A DNA stretch of 19,951 bases, from assembly GCA_947378845.1 (NCBI GenBank), contig CANCLQ010000024.1, positions 1 to 19,951 of the forward strand. The letters are read 5' to 3'. Positions within the stretch are counted from its first letter, which is position 1; every line of letters starts with the position of its first letter. The notes under the pieces are model-generated. The model made no database searches. It was given only the letters and a program-made list of their open reading frames with translations, and had not been told where the DNA came from. This DNA comes from Opitutia bacterium. GTDB lineage: Bacteria > Verrucomicrobiota > Verrucomicrobiia > Opitutales > UBA953. The translations under genes and the position numbers were made by a program. Positions 6,954 through 14,483 of the stretch are shown here, one piece after another.

Positions 6954-8420
6954 ATGCAAACTGACCGGGAAGAACTTTCACCCAAAGCGAAGGCACGACG
7001 CGCCCCTCGCACCCCCGGTGTATACCTAATGAAAGATGCGGCTGGGCTGGTTATTTACGTAGGCAAAGCCAAAGACCTACGCCGTCGACTCGACTCCTAC
7101 TTCGTCACCCCGGCCCGACTCGCCCCCAAAGTGGCCGCTATGATGGAACGGGTAAAGGACCTGGAATGGCACGAGGTGCGCAGCGAAACCGAGGCGCTGC
7201 TTCTAGAGGGCAAACTGATTAAACACTGGCGGCCCAAATGGAATATCCTCTTCCGCGACGATAAACAGTTTCCGCAAATCCGCGTCGATCTAGCCGACCC
7301 CATTCCACGCTTCCGCATCGTGCGTGCCCGCACCACGGAGTCCTGTCGCTACTTCGGGCCCTTCCCTCATCAACAAGCCGTCCGTCGCACGCTCACCGAG
7401 ATGCGCAAAAAATTTGGCATCGTTCTCGCTGAAGCTAATCCGCAGCCGATGGCCGATGGACGCTGGAAACTTTTTGATGATGCGCGCGCTGAAATTCAGA
7501 AATTTCCAAACGAGGTCACGGTCTCCGAATACGCGGAGCGCGTAAAACTTGCCTGCGAATTTCTTGAAGGACGAGTTCACGAATGGGTCGAACAAATTCG
7601 CGACGATATGACGAAAGCATCGGAGGAACGTGACTACGAAAAAGCTGCGCAGTGCCGCGACCTACTCGATGCCCTTGAACGTACCACGGAAAAGTCTCGC
7701 CGCTTCTTGCGCGAAAATCCGTTGCCGCGTCGCGATGAAAGCAACGCGCTCGACCTTTTAACCTCAGCACTCGAACTCGCTCAACGTCCTGCTATCATTG
7801 AGTGCTTTGATATTTCGCACATCTCTGGGACGCTCGCCGTTGCGTCGATGGTGCGCTTCATCGATGGCCGTCCCGATAAGAATGGTTACCGCCGATTCAA
7901 AATTAAATCCTTCGAAGGCAATGATGACTTTCGTTCGATGACCGAGGTCGTCGGACGCCGCTACACACGCCTACACGAAGAACATAAATCTTTCCCTAAT
8001 TTAGTTATTATCGATGGAGGCATCGGCCAAGTGGGTGCGGCCCTCGATGCATTTAAAGAAAACGATTTAGCTCCACCTCCGCTAATCGGGTTGGCTAAGC
8101 GCGATGAAACAATCGTCTTCCCTGATGGCCGAGAACTCAAACTTCCACGTCACGATTCGGGACTCACGCTCTTGCAGCGCATTCGTGATGAAGCACACCG
8201 ATTCGCCAATAACTTTAACGCCGATCTCCGTAGTCAGAAATTACGCGAATCCATTCTCGATGAAATGCCTGGACTCGGACCCAAACGTCGCGACGCCCTG
8301 CTCGAACATTTCGGCAGCATTCAAAAATTACGTAAAGCCACCGCGGAACAATTATCCGAAGTCGCCGGCGTCAGCGAAAAGCTAGCCAGCGAAATCGTGG
8401 CGTATTTGAAGAGCAGGTAA
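6954..8420 (+). CDS. uvrC: UvrC excinuclease subunit, short form without the iron-sulfur cysteine cluster
   Basis: This is the dual-incision nuclease of UvrABC nucleotide excision repair. From the ATG at 6954 it has 488 aa; an in-frame TTG at 6924 would add ten residues but is less likely. The GIY-YIG nuclease is at residues 20-100 (PGVYLM, IYVGKAKDLRRRL, SETEALLLEG). The UvrB-binding UVR motif is at about 213-248 (EERDYEKAAQCRDLLDAL). The RNase H-like nuclease follows with FDISH (285-289), VIIDGG (351-356) and RDEAHR (411-416), keeping Asp, Asp and His. Helix-hairpin-helix motifs end the protein (LGPKRRDALLEHFG). Compared with E. coli UvrC (610 aa), two parts are absent. One is the cysteine cluster after YFGPF, including the PCL and PC motifs. 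The other is about 120 residues between UVR and the RNase H-like domain. Both active sites look intact. The stop codon lies within a REP-like element. Confidence 0.92.
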   Translation: MQTDREELSPKAKARRAPRTPGVYLMKDAAGLVIYVGKAKDLRRRLDSYFVTPARLAPKVAAMMERVKDLEWHEVRSETEALLLEGKLIKHWRPKWNILFRDDKQFPQIRVDLADPIPRFRIVRARTTESCRYFGPFPHQQAVRRTLTEMRKKFGIVLAEANPQPMADGRWKLFDDARAEIQKFPNEVTVSEYAERVKLACEFLEGRVHEWVEQIRDDMTKASEERDYEKAAQCRDLLDALERTTEKSRRFLRENPLPRRDESNALDLLTSALELAQRPAIIECFDISHISGTLAVASMVRFIDGRPDKNGYRRFKIKSFEGNDDFRSMTEVVGRRYTRLHEEHKSFPNLVIIDGGIGQVGAALDAFKENDLAPPPLIGLAKRDETIVFPDGRELKLPRHDSGLTLLQRIRDEAHRFANNFNADLRSQKLRESILDEMPGLGPKRRDALLEHFGSIQKLRKATAEQLSEVAGVSEKLASEIVAYLKSR

Positions 8421-8470
8421 GGGCACGACTGCGTCGTGCCCTCAGGGCGCCACGCAGTGTCGCCCTTACC
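8416..8470. repeat. Convergent pair of REP-like hairpins (types B and C) at the uvrC end
   Basis: A forward B unit occupies 8416-8441: GGTAA, then stem GGGCACGAC / GTCGTGCCC with loop TGC. After three bases a reversed C unit occupies 8445-8470: stem GGGCGCCAC / GTGTCGCCC with loop GCA and one mismatch, ending in TTACC. The two face each other, as in a REPIN. The uvrC stop TAA is the TAA of the first unit's GGTAA head. The structure probably also acts as a transcription terminator or mRNA 3' protector. Confidence 0.8.
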
Positions 8471-8501
8471 TTTCGGTTCGCGCGGAGCACGAACCCTACC
8501 C
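8471..8501 (-). repeat. Reversed type-A REP-like hairpin
   Basis: Read on the minus strand this starts GGGTAGGG and forms a stem GGTTCG / CGAACC around a centre containing CTCCG. It lies back to back with the forward A unit at 8518, separated by a 16-bp spacer. The same back-to-back arrangement with a similar spacer recurs at 16420-16492. Confidence 0.7.
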
Positions 8502-8511
8502 ATCTCAATTC

Positions 8512-8662
8512 TGCCTTGGGTAGGGACGGCGCTCCGCGCCGTCCGCTGTATCTTTGGTAGGGGCACGACTGCGTCGTGCCCGTTCGTCACATCACATAAG
8601 AACCACTGCTGATACCCTATTCTCACAATGGTCAACGGGCGCCACGCAGTGTCGCCCCTACC
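8512..8662 (+). repeat. 151-bp composite REP-like element, copy 1
   Basis: The order is TGCCTT, hairpin A (8518-8547, GGGTAG head, stem GGACGGCG / CGCCGTCC), GTATCTTT, hairpin B (8556-8581, GGTAG head, stem GGGCACGAC / GTCGTGCCC), a 55-bp spacer beginning GTTCGTCACA and ending GGTCAAC, then reversed hairpin C (8637-8662) ending CCCCTACC. The same parts in the same order, with the same total length, are at 18161-18311. It ends 1 bp before the stop codon of the convergent glycosyltransferase gene. It fits the description of RAYT-associated REP elements (GTAG plus palindrome). A role as a bidirectional terminator is also plausible. Confidence 0.8.
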
Positions 8663-8663
8663 T

Positions 8664-9752
8664 CTAACCCTTCAACATTTTTACCACCTTCTCCGCTACA
8701 CGTTCCGCACCACGTGCGTCACCCAAGGCTTCGACGTTTGCTTTCCATTTTTTCCAAATCTTAAAATCGTTTTCAAAGGCCTTAGCCACAGCGGCCTTCA
8801 TTGTTTGCGGAGTGAGCCCCAAGCAGCCGGCCTCGTGTTCCACAATCAATCGCGCGTTGCCGGCTTCCTGTCCAGGAATCACCTGCGAAATAATCATTGG
8901 TACGCCTGCTGCGACACACTCGTGCGTCGTCGCACCACCGGCTTTTGAAATCACCAGGTGACTCGTGAGCATCAACTCAGGAATGCGATCCGTCCAACCA
9001 AGCACGGTAGCGCGACCTGCGACCGCTACTTCAACCGCGCCTTTAAAGTCTGCATCTTTACCGACTGTAATGGTTAAATCGATTTCGAGTTCCGAAACCG
9101 CACGTGCAACTTCAACCGCGTCTTTACGGCCTGGATTGAGCATCAGTAAAACTTTCGGGCGGCCCCCCGCCGTCGCACTCGAACGTGCGGCTAATTTATC
9201 GCTGACTGGAAATCCGAAAGGTAAAATCTTTTCGCGCGGCACACCCTGACGTACCATCACTTCAGCAGTCGCCTGATTAGGCGTCACATACCAATCGGAG
9301 TGTGCTCGATGCCACGCACGATTCACTGAAACCGAATCGGTGACCACAGTAATAATTTTCGGGCGACGCGGATCGGATAATTTCCAGCGACGCTCTATCA
9401 TATAATTATATAACGGATAAGCGGTCACGACAACGGGTGCCGACACTGCATCTAATACTTCGAACAGCTTTTGTTGAACAGGGCGAACGAAGGGCAAAGT
9501 CAACGGCACTGCCGGAATATAATCCAAGGCAGCATACGCGCAGCCCCACAAACGCGGAAAACGATTGGCGACCTGTACATAGCTATCTCGCTGCTTATGC
9601 GCTTTTTCCACACCATAAGCTTCCATGAAAATATCGTGGAACTCCGCCTGCACGCCGTCGGCCGAGCGACGATTGATCGCGGCAATTAAGGCACGCGCTG
9701 CGGCATTATGGCCTTCACCGAAACCTGCCGAGAGAACTGGAATGGTGACCAT
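8664..9752 (-). CDS. MGDG-synthase/UgtP-type glycosyltransferase (GT28 family)
   Basis: The 362-aa protein has the two-domain GT-B layout of processive diacylglycerol glycosyltransferases and plant MGDG synthase. The N-terminal domain starts LSAGFGEGHNAAARAL (7-22), the family's acceptor-side loop, and includes YPLYNYMIERRW and VVTDSVSVNRAWH (136-148). The C-terminal nucleotide-sugar domain has GWTDRIPELM (252-261), SKAGGATTHECVAAGVPMI (269-287) and PGQEAGNA (293-300). It probably transfers a sugar from a UDP donor to a lipid at the cytoplasmic face of the inner membrane; the exact donor and acceptor cannot be read from sequence. It starts 3 bp after the stop of an LpxH-like phosphatase, so the two are surely co-transcribed. 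There is no signal peptide and no Shine-Dalgarno. Its 3' end abuts a REP-like element. Confidence 0.82.
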   Translation of the reverse strand: MVTIPVLSAGFGEGHNAAARALIAAINRRSADGVQAEFHDIFMEAYGVEKAHKQRDSYVQVANRFPRLWGCAYAALDYIPAVPLTLPFVRPVQQKLFEVLDAVSAPVVVTAYPLYNYMIERRWKLSDPRRPKIITVVTDSVSVNRAWHRAHSDWYVTPNQATAEVMVRQGVPREKILPFGFPVSDKLAARSSATAGGRPKVLLMLNPGRKDAVEVARAVSELEIDLTITVGKDADFKGAVEVAVAGRATVLGWTDRIPELMLTSHLVISKAGGATTHECVAAGVPMIISQVIPGQEAGNARLIVEHEAGCLGLTPQTMKAAVAKAFENDFKIWKKWKANVEALGDARGAERVAEKVVKMLKG

Positions 9753-9755
9753 GAA

Positions 9756-10595
9756 TTAGACGAGCACCGGGCTTTGTTGCTCAGCCTTCTGGGCTTCATA
9801 GGCCTGACGTTGTGCCGTGATGAGACGCATGAGCTCAGCCCGCTCTACCACGCGCATTGTGCCATCCATTTCTTCTACAATCGCAGTTAATGACTCCACC
9901 CAATCACCTGAATTTAAATAACGAACCGAGCCCATCATGCGATCTTCTGCTTTATGAATGTGACCACACATCACGCCCTCGCAACCGCGACGGCTGGCGA
10001 GCATTTGAATGTGCTCTTCGAAGCGTGAAATGAAACTGACCGCTGATTTTACTTTGCCCTTAATGGCTTGTGATAAAGAAAAATATTCTTTGCCGCGCCA
10101 GGCGCGCCAGCGGTTATAAAAGCGATTTATATCCAGCAAGAATTGGTAGCTGATGTCGCCCAATACAGCCAACCAGCGCATCTTAGACATCACGGTATCA
10201 AACGCATCGCCATGAATGCAAAGGTAGCGACGGCCATCCGCGGCTTCATGGATGTGCTCTTCGGCTAATTCAATTCGATCCAAGCTAATGGGGATTAAAC
10301 GACGGATAAAGTCATCGTGATTGCCACGTAGGTACACAACGCGCGTGCTGTCTTTCTCGGCCATCTTTAATAAGCGGCGAACGACAGCGGTATGGGCTGG
10401 GCTCCAGTGATTCTTACGCTGCAGTGACCACAAGTCGATGATGTCACCATTAAGAATTAGTTTTTCGCAACGCACGCCGCGCAATACATCGAGCAACTCG
10501 CGAGCCTTGGCATCCTTGGTGCCCAAGTGCAGATCCGATAAAATCAGAGTACGGAACTGAATCTTAGGTGACAGTAAACGTGGCGATTCTTGCAT
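9756..10595 (-). CDS. LpxH-like metallophosphoesterase
   Basis: The 279-aa calcineurin-like phosphoesterase belongs to the group related to UDP-2,3-diacylglucosamine diphosphatase (COG2908). Metal ligands are all visible: D21 and H23 (SDLHLG), D51 (NGDIIDLW), N92/H93 (RGNHDD), H128 (HGDAFD), H212 and H214 (CGHIHKAED). The segments WLAVLGDISYQFLL and YLNSGDWVES mark a subgroup that is often labelled LpxH but whose substrate is mostly untested. E. coli LpxH is shorter (240 aa) and differs here. The tight coupling to a lipid glycosyltransferase suggests it acts on a glycolipid or nucleotide-lipid intermediate, either in lipid A synthesis or in another glycolipid route. I therefore give no gene symbol. 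The start ATG has no Shine-Dalgarno. Confidence 0.8.
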   Translation of the reverse strand: MQESPRLLSPKIQFRTLILSDLHLGTKDAKARELLDVLRGVRCEKLILNGDIIDLWSLQRKNHWSPAHTAVVRRLLKMAEKDSTRVVYLRGNHDDFIRRLIPISLDRIELAEEHIHEAADGRRYLCIHGDAFDTVMSKMRWLAVLGDISYQFLLDINRFYNRWRAWRGKEYFSLSQAIKGKVKSAVSFISRFEEHIQMLASRRGCEGVMCGHIHKAEDRMMGSVRYLNSGDWVESLTAIVEEMDGTMRVVERAELMRLITAQRQAYEAQKAEQQSPVLV

Positions 10596-10673
10596 GAGCG
10601 AACTCTACGTGACGATTGTGACAATCCGATGCCGCCCCCGCCTCAAGTCTGTAACAGGTGTCAGGGACGTTCT

Positions 10674-10709
10674 TGCCTTGGGTAGGGACGTCGCTCCGCG
10701 GCGTCCGCT
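10674..10709 (+). repeat. Single type-A REP-like hairpin
   Basis: TGCCTT is followed by the GGGTAGGG head at 10680 and a stem GGACGTCG / CGGCGTCC (one G-T pair) with loop CTCCG, ending CGCT as in the other A units. The following 50 bp contain CCTACCCC at 10743-10750, a decayed trace of a reversed unit. It lies in the 162-bp gap between the LpxH-like gene and the alginate-lyase-family gene; the rest of that gap holds nothing I can identify. Confidence 0.7.
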
Positions 10710-10757
10710 GTATACTCCCTTGCCCCCGTGCCAACGTACCCACCTACCCCCTCAATC

Positions 10758-11969
10758 CTATTTCATAAACAAAAACTGCAGGCGAGCCGTGGTACGTTCG
10801 TCGTACTTCGAAAGAATATTTTCGTAAATGGGCGTATCGTAAGCCAACGATGCTAAACGTAGAATATGCAATTTACCCACAAAGCTGGCGTCCTTGATTT
10901 GTTCATAAGGCCACTTCTTGGCGGGCTTATCAACGTACGGCACCATGAAGTCGATGGCCTTACGTAAACACTTTCCATCTTTTAAATTTTTCTTCCAGAG
11001 ATCCACGCCCACATGCTCACCGAAATTCGCCAGTGTTGTGAGTGCATCTAAATTCATTGAGCAATAGTCGAAGGACTTCGTGCGGGCTAATTCGAGCGGC
11101 ATACTGCCGTCTGATTTAATCTGCGACTGAATGCGGTTATTCCAGGCCGACTCCAGCATGCGCTTAGCCTCGTCTTTCTTCCCTAAACAAAGGGCAATCT
11201 GCACTGCCTGCACATCGTACCATGATCCGTGATTATTCTTTGCTGCCCGCTCGTCCTTACCATTCGCACTCTTCGTCATCCAATCATAGTAAGTCGACAT
11301 CCAGGCTTTGAAAGCCTTCTGGTCCGCCTCCGTCCAAGCCCGCGATCGACCCAACAAACTCATCGCATCAATCACATCGCCCAAGCAGCGACCTTCTAAG
11401 ATTCCTTCACCGCGACCGTCGTTTTTCCCCATAACTGCCTGCGCAAAATTTAAATTAGGATTCATTTTTGTCTCTGCATCTAAAAACCAAACGTGCACGA
11501 GTTTCACCGCCCCCTCCGCATACTTATCCTCCTTCGTAAAATAATACGCTAACGCCAAAGTCTCCACCGCACTACCCATATCACCCATACGTTTGTGATC
11601 ACTCGCTGTTTCATCGTCGGCCTCCGGATTATGATGACCATCCTTACGCATATAAGGTAAGCCATTAGGCTTTGATGGGTCTGGCCAAAAATAAGGGGCT
11701 AGACTGATGTAGTCATGCATGTCACCGCTCGTCGGCACCTTCGTTTTATCCATCACCGAGGGAGGCTTCAGCTTCAGCGCCTTTTCGGCATCGGCGATGA
11801 GTTTTTTTACTGCAGGCACTACATTCTTATCACCCGAAGTGTAGCGTGACTTAGCTTTTTCCAGCGATCCGGGCTTAGCCCCGTAATAGGGTACGCTCAA
11901 TTCCCCCGCCGAAGCCCCCTGGCACACCGCCAGTAAGAATAAAAGCATGGTCGCAGTTCGACGGAGCAT
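10758..11969 (-). CDS. Secreted alginate-lyase-family polysaccharide lyase
   Basis: The 403-aa product begins with a signal peptide (RR, hydrophobic ATMLLFLLAVCQGASA, cleavage near residue 21), so it acts in the periplasm or outside. Residues 86-98 (DYISLAPYFWPDP), 100-115 (KPNGLPYMRKDGHHNP) and 245-254 (NNHGSWYDVQ) are signatures of the alginate_lyase domain (alpha/alpha-toroid fold), with the Asn-Asn-His group as catalytic core. Family members cleave alginate or other uronic-acid polymers by beta-elimination. Sequence alone does not separate classical PL5 alginate lyases from relatives such as glucuronan lyases (PL38). The start is the ATG at 11969; an in-frame GTG at 11978 is less likely. 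It stands alone, with no transporter or other carbohydrate enzyme nearby, and is divergent from the nuo block. Confidence 0.85.
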   Translation of the reverse strand: MLRRTATMLLFLLAVCQGASAGELSVPYYGAKPGSLEKAKSRYTSGDKNVVPAVKKLIADAEKALKLKPPSVMDKTKVPTSGDMHDYISLAPYFWPDPSKPNGLPYMRKDGHHNPEADDETASDHKRMGDMGSAVETLALAYYFTKEDKYAEGAVKLVHVWFLDAETKMNPNLNFAQAVMGKNDGRGEGILEGRCLGDVIDAMSLLGRSRAWTEADQKAFKAWMSTYYDWMTKSANGKDERAAKNNHGSWYDVQAVQIALCLGKKDEAKRMLESAWNNRIQSQIKSDGSMPLELARTKSFDYCSMNLDALTTLANFGEHVGVDLWKKNLKDGKCLRKAIDFMVPYVDKPAKKWPYEQIKDASFVGKLHILRLASLAYDTPIYENILSKYDERTTARLQFLFMK

Positions 11970-12118
11970 GGGGGACACCGAAAATTGCTAGAGTTTCGAC
12001 AACAGGCAATCGCAACTCTCCACCCCGCCAGAAAATTGGATAAATTAACCCCAAAAAGTCATTTTTCTCCCTTCTCACTTGCACCCACCGAGGTCGCTTC
12101 TAACTTGCGGCTTCAACC
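11970..12118. promoter_or_regulatory. Divergent intergenic region between the lyase gene and nuoB
   Basis: These 149 bp must hold the promoters of both the lyase gene and the nuo block. AT-rich sequence around 12030-12065 (TTGGATAAATTAACC and an ATTTTT run) is the likeliest promoter area for nuoB. No clear -35/-10 pair, operator or riboswitch is evident. There is no nuoA or other ORF here. Confidence 0.45.
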
Positions 12119-12652
12119 ATGGTGAAATCCGATTTTAGCTATAACAGTAAGATTGAAGGCGAGGTTATCGTGACCCGCGCCGACGCCGTGGTCAACTGGG
12201 TGCGCAGCCACTCGGTCTGGCCCATGCCTATGGGTCTCGCCTGTTGCGCCATCGAGCTAATGGCCGCTGGCGGTTCGCGTTTCGACATTTCACGTTTCGG
12301 CATGGAAGTGATGCGCTTCTCGCCTCGCCAAGCCGACTGCATGATCGTCTCCGGCACCGTCACTTATAAAATGGCCGAAGTGGTTCGCCGAATTTACGAT
12401 CAAATGGCCGAACCCAAATGGGTTGTCGCAATGGGCGCCTGCGCTTCGTCAGGAGGCATGTACCGCTCCTATGCGACTCTTCAAGGCGTCGATAACATTG
12501 TGCCTGTAGACATTTATATTTCTGGCTGCCCACCTCGCCCCGAAGCTCTGCTCGATGGCATGATGTTGCTCCAGGAAAAAATCCGTAATGAAGGTGGCTC
12601 CCTTAAGCGCACGTTCCGCGGTCGCACCGTCGAAACCAAAATCGTCAGCTAA
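12119..12652 (+). CDS. nuoB: NADH-quinone oxidoreductase subunit B
   Basis: The 177-aa subunit carries cluster N2, the last iron-sulfur cluster of respiratory complex I, next to the quinone site. The four ligands are present: adjacent C42 and C43 in GLACCAIEL, C108 in GACASSGG and C137 in SGCPPRPE. Length and the GGMYRSY segment are typical. It is the first gene of a five-gene block (B, C, D, E, F) with gaps of 8, 5, 3 and 20 bp. nuoA, which normally sits directly upstream, is absent. The ATG has no Shine-Dalgarno. Confidence 0.96.
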   Translation: MVKSDFSYNSKIEGEVIVTRADAVVNWVRSHSVWPMPMGLACCAIELMAAGGSRFDISRFGMEVMRFSPRQADCMIVSGTVTYKMAEVVRRIYDQMAEPKWVVAMGACASSGGMYRSYATLQGVDNIVPVDIYISGCPPRPEALLDGMMLLQEKIRNEGGSLKRTFRGRTVETKIVS

Positions 12653-12660
12653 TTGCTCCC

Positions 12661-13248
12661 ATGGACGTCGCCGCGCTCACGCAAAAATTTCCTCGCACGC
12701 AATCCCAGAAGTCCATCGACATGCCCACGTTCGCCGTGGCCAACGATGAACTCGCCGAAATCGTCCAGTACCTCCGCGATAGCCAAGGTTTCGATTTATT
12801 AGCCGATCTCTGCGGTATCGATTGGCCTGATCGCTCCCCTCGTTTCGGCGTGGTGATTCACCTCCTTAGCACCACGAACAAAGAGTACATTCGCTTGCAT
12901 GCTGCTTGTGATAACGACGCGGTGCCCAGCGTTTCTTCCATTCATCCTGGCGCCAATTGGCATGAGCGTGAAGCGTACGATATGTTTGGTATAAAATTTA
13001 CCGGTCACCCGGATCCTCGCCGCATCTTAATGTGGGAAAGCTATCCTTATCACCCACTGCGCAAAGAATTCCCTCTCGCTGGTATCGAAGTTCCGCTTCC
13101 TGCGGCCGACGTCGCTGCCGTCACCGGACAAAATGTTGAGCCCGCACCAATGATGGGCGGACCATTCGTCTCGCACGGCGGTCACATGTCAGGCGGCGAA
13201 CCGCAAGCCCTCGACCAATCCTGGAACGAGGAAAAACCAAAAGCTTAA
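12661..13248 (+). CDS. nuoC: NADH-quinone oxidoreductase subunit C
   Basis: The 195-aa subunit of the peripheral arm of complex I contains the family signature at about residues 99-140: WHEREAYDMFGIKFTGHPD followed by RRILM and PHPLRKEFPL-like sequence. It is a separate protein, not fused to NuoD as in E. coli. A C-terminal tail of about 55 residues (GGPFVSHGGHMSGGEP, then DQSWNEEKP) follows the core. Such DQSWNE tails are known from other separate NuoC proteins. It starts 8 bp after nuoB without a Shine-Dalgarno, so translation is probably coupled. Confidence 0.95.
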   Translation: MDVAALTQKFPRTQSQKSIDMPTFAVANDELAEIVQYLRDSQGFDLLADLCGIDWPDRSPRFGVVIHLLSTTNKEYIRLHAACDNDAVPSVSSIHPGANWHEREAYDMFGIKFTGHPDPRRILMWESYPYHPLRKEFPLAGIEVPLPAADVAAVTGQNVEPAPMMGGPFVSHGGHMSGGEPQALDQSWNEEKPKA

Positions 13249-13253
13249 TTGAC

Positions 13254-14480
13254 GTGAAAACCACGAAAGAAATTTCCCTAGGCGATATCGCCGCCCGCTC
13301 CGAAGAACTCCGCGGCGAGAACATGACCCTGAACATGGGTCCATCACACCCCGCGACTCACGGCGTGCTTCGACTGAGCCTCGAACTCGACGGCGATAAA
13401 GTAATCAAGTGCGATCCTGTTATCGGTTACCTCCACCGCGGTGACGAAAAAATTGCGGAGAATATGACCTACAACCAATTCGTCCCTTACACGGATCGAT
13501 TGGATTACCTCGCACCGCTCGCTAACAACGTAGCGTACGCCATCGCGGTTGAACGTCTTGCTGGATTAAAAATGCCTGAGCGTTGCGAAGCGATTCGCGT
13601 GGCTTGCTGTGAGATGGCTCGCATTTCTTCTCACCTTCTCGGACTCGGCGTTTATGCTATGGATACAGGCGCATGGACCGTGTTCATGTATACGTTCAAC
13701 GAACGCGAAAAACTTTATACCCTCTTCGAAGAACTCACCGGCGCCCGCTTCACCACGAGCTACACTCGGATTGGCGGACTGACACGCGATCTTCCCGAAG
13801 GCTGGCTCCAACGCGTTGAAACTTTCTGCGACGGCGTTCTTAAAACCATCGATGAAGTGGATCGCTTGCTCACTCGCAACGGTATCTTCCTCGAACGCAC
13901 TGAAGGCGTTGCACCCATTTCTAAAGAGCTCGCCCTCGCCTACGGTCTCACCGGCCCCAACCTCCGTGCTTCCGGTGTTCCCTTCGACCTTCGTAAAGAT
14001 AAGCCTTACTCGGGCTACGAAAAATATGAATTCGATATTCCTGTCGGCACCAAGGGTGATTGCTTCGATCGCTACCTCGTCCGTATGGAAGAAGTCCGCC
14101 AATCCGTTCGCATCCTCCGCCAAGTAATCAAGACGATGCCTGGTGGTGCTTGGTACGCCGAAGACGCGAAGAAAATTTTCCTTCCACCCAAAGCGAAGGT
14201 GATGACGAAGATGGAAGAGTTGATTCAAAACTTCATGCTCGTCACCGAAGGTCCACAAATTCCTGCCGGCGAAGTTTATTTTGAAGCTGAAAATCCCAAA
14301 GGATCACTCGGCTTCTACATCGTCTCCAACGGCGGTGGCGTACCTTATCGCCTGCGTATTCGCGGACCAAGCTTCGTCAGCCTCAGCATTCTTCCCGCCA
14401 TCGTCCCGGGCAACTTCCTTACCGACATCGCGTCCATCTTGGGGTCACTCGACTTCGTGATGGGCGAATGCGACCGCTAA
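13254..14480 (+). CDS. nuoD: NADH-quinone oxidoreductase subunit D
   Basis: The 408-aa subunit forms, with NuoB, the quinone-binding pocket of complex I. It shows the [NiFe]-hydrogenase-derived pattern: NMGPSHPATHGVLRL near residue 25 (quinone-binding His), GYLHRGDEKIAENMTYNQ, PYTDRLDYLAP (quinone-binding Tyr), and the C-terminal end DFVMGECDR. The start is a GTG, 5 bp after the nuoC stop; a later ATG at 13323 would cut into the region usually present before NMGP, so GTG is favoured. A 230-codon open frame on the opposite strand is an accident of codon use. Confidence 0.96.
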   Translation: MKTTKEISLGDIAARSEELRGENMTLNMGPSHPATHGVLRLSLELDGDKVIKCDPVIGYLHRGDEKIAENMTYNQFVPYTDRLDYLAPLANNVAYAIAVERLAGLKMPERCEAIRVACCEMARISSHLLGLGVYAMDTGAWTVFMYTFNEREKLYTLFEELTGARFTTSYTRIGGLTRDLPEGWLQRVETFCDGVLKTIDEVDRLLTRNGIFLERTEGVAPISKELALAYGLTGPNLRASGVPFDLRKDKPYSGYEKYEFDIPVGTKGDCFDRYLVRMEEVRQSVRILRQVIKTMPGGAWYAEDAKKIFLPPKAKVMTKMEELIQNFMLVTEGPQIPAGEVYFEAENPKGSLGFYIVSNGGGVPYRLRIRGPSFVSLSILPAIVPGNFLTDIASILGSLDFVMGECDR

Positions 14481-14483
14481 AAC

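Noticed and set aside
8416..8662. Possible CRISPR array
   Set aside because: The repeats are palindromes of three types in both orientations with irregular spacing; there are no regular unique spacers and no cas genes.
8628..8948. Plus-strand open frame of 106 codons
   Set aside because: It starts inside a REP-like element and runs antisense through the glycosyltransferase 3' end; no domain is visible.
13566..14258. 230-codon open frame antisense to nuoD
   Set aside because: It lies wholly inside nuoD, matches nothing I recognise, and is explained by codon bias (few TTA/CTA/TCA codons on the coding strand).
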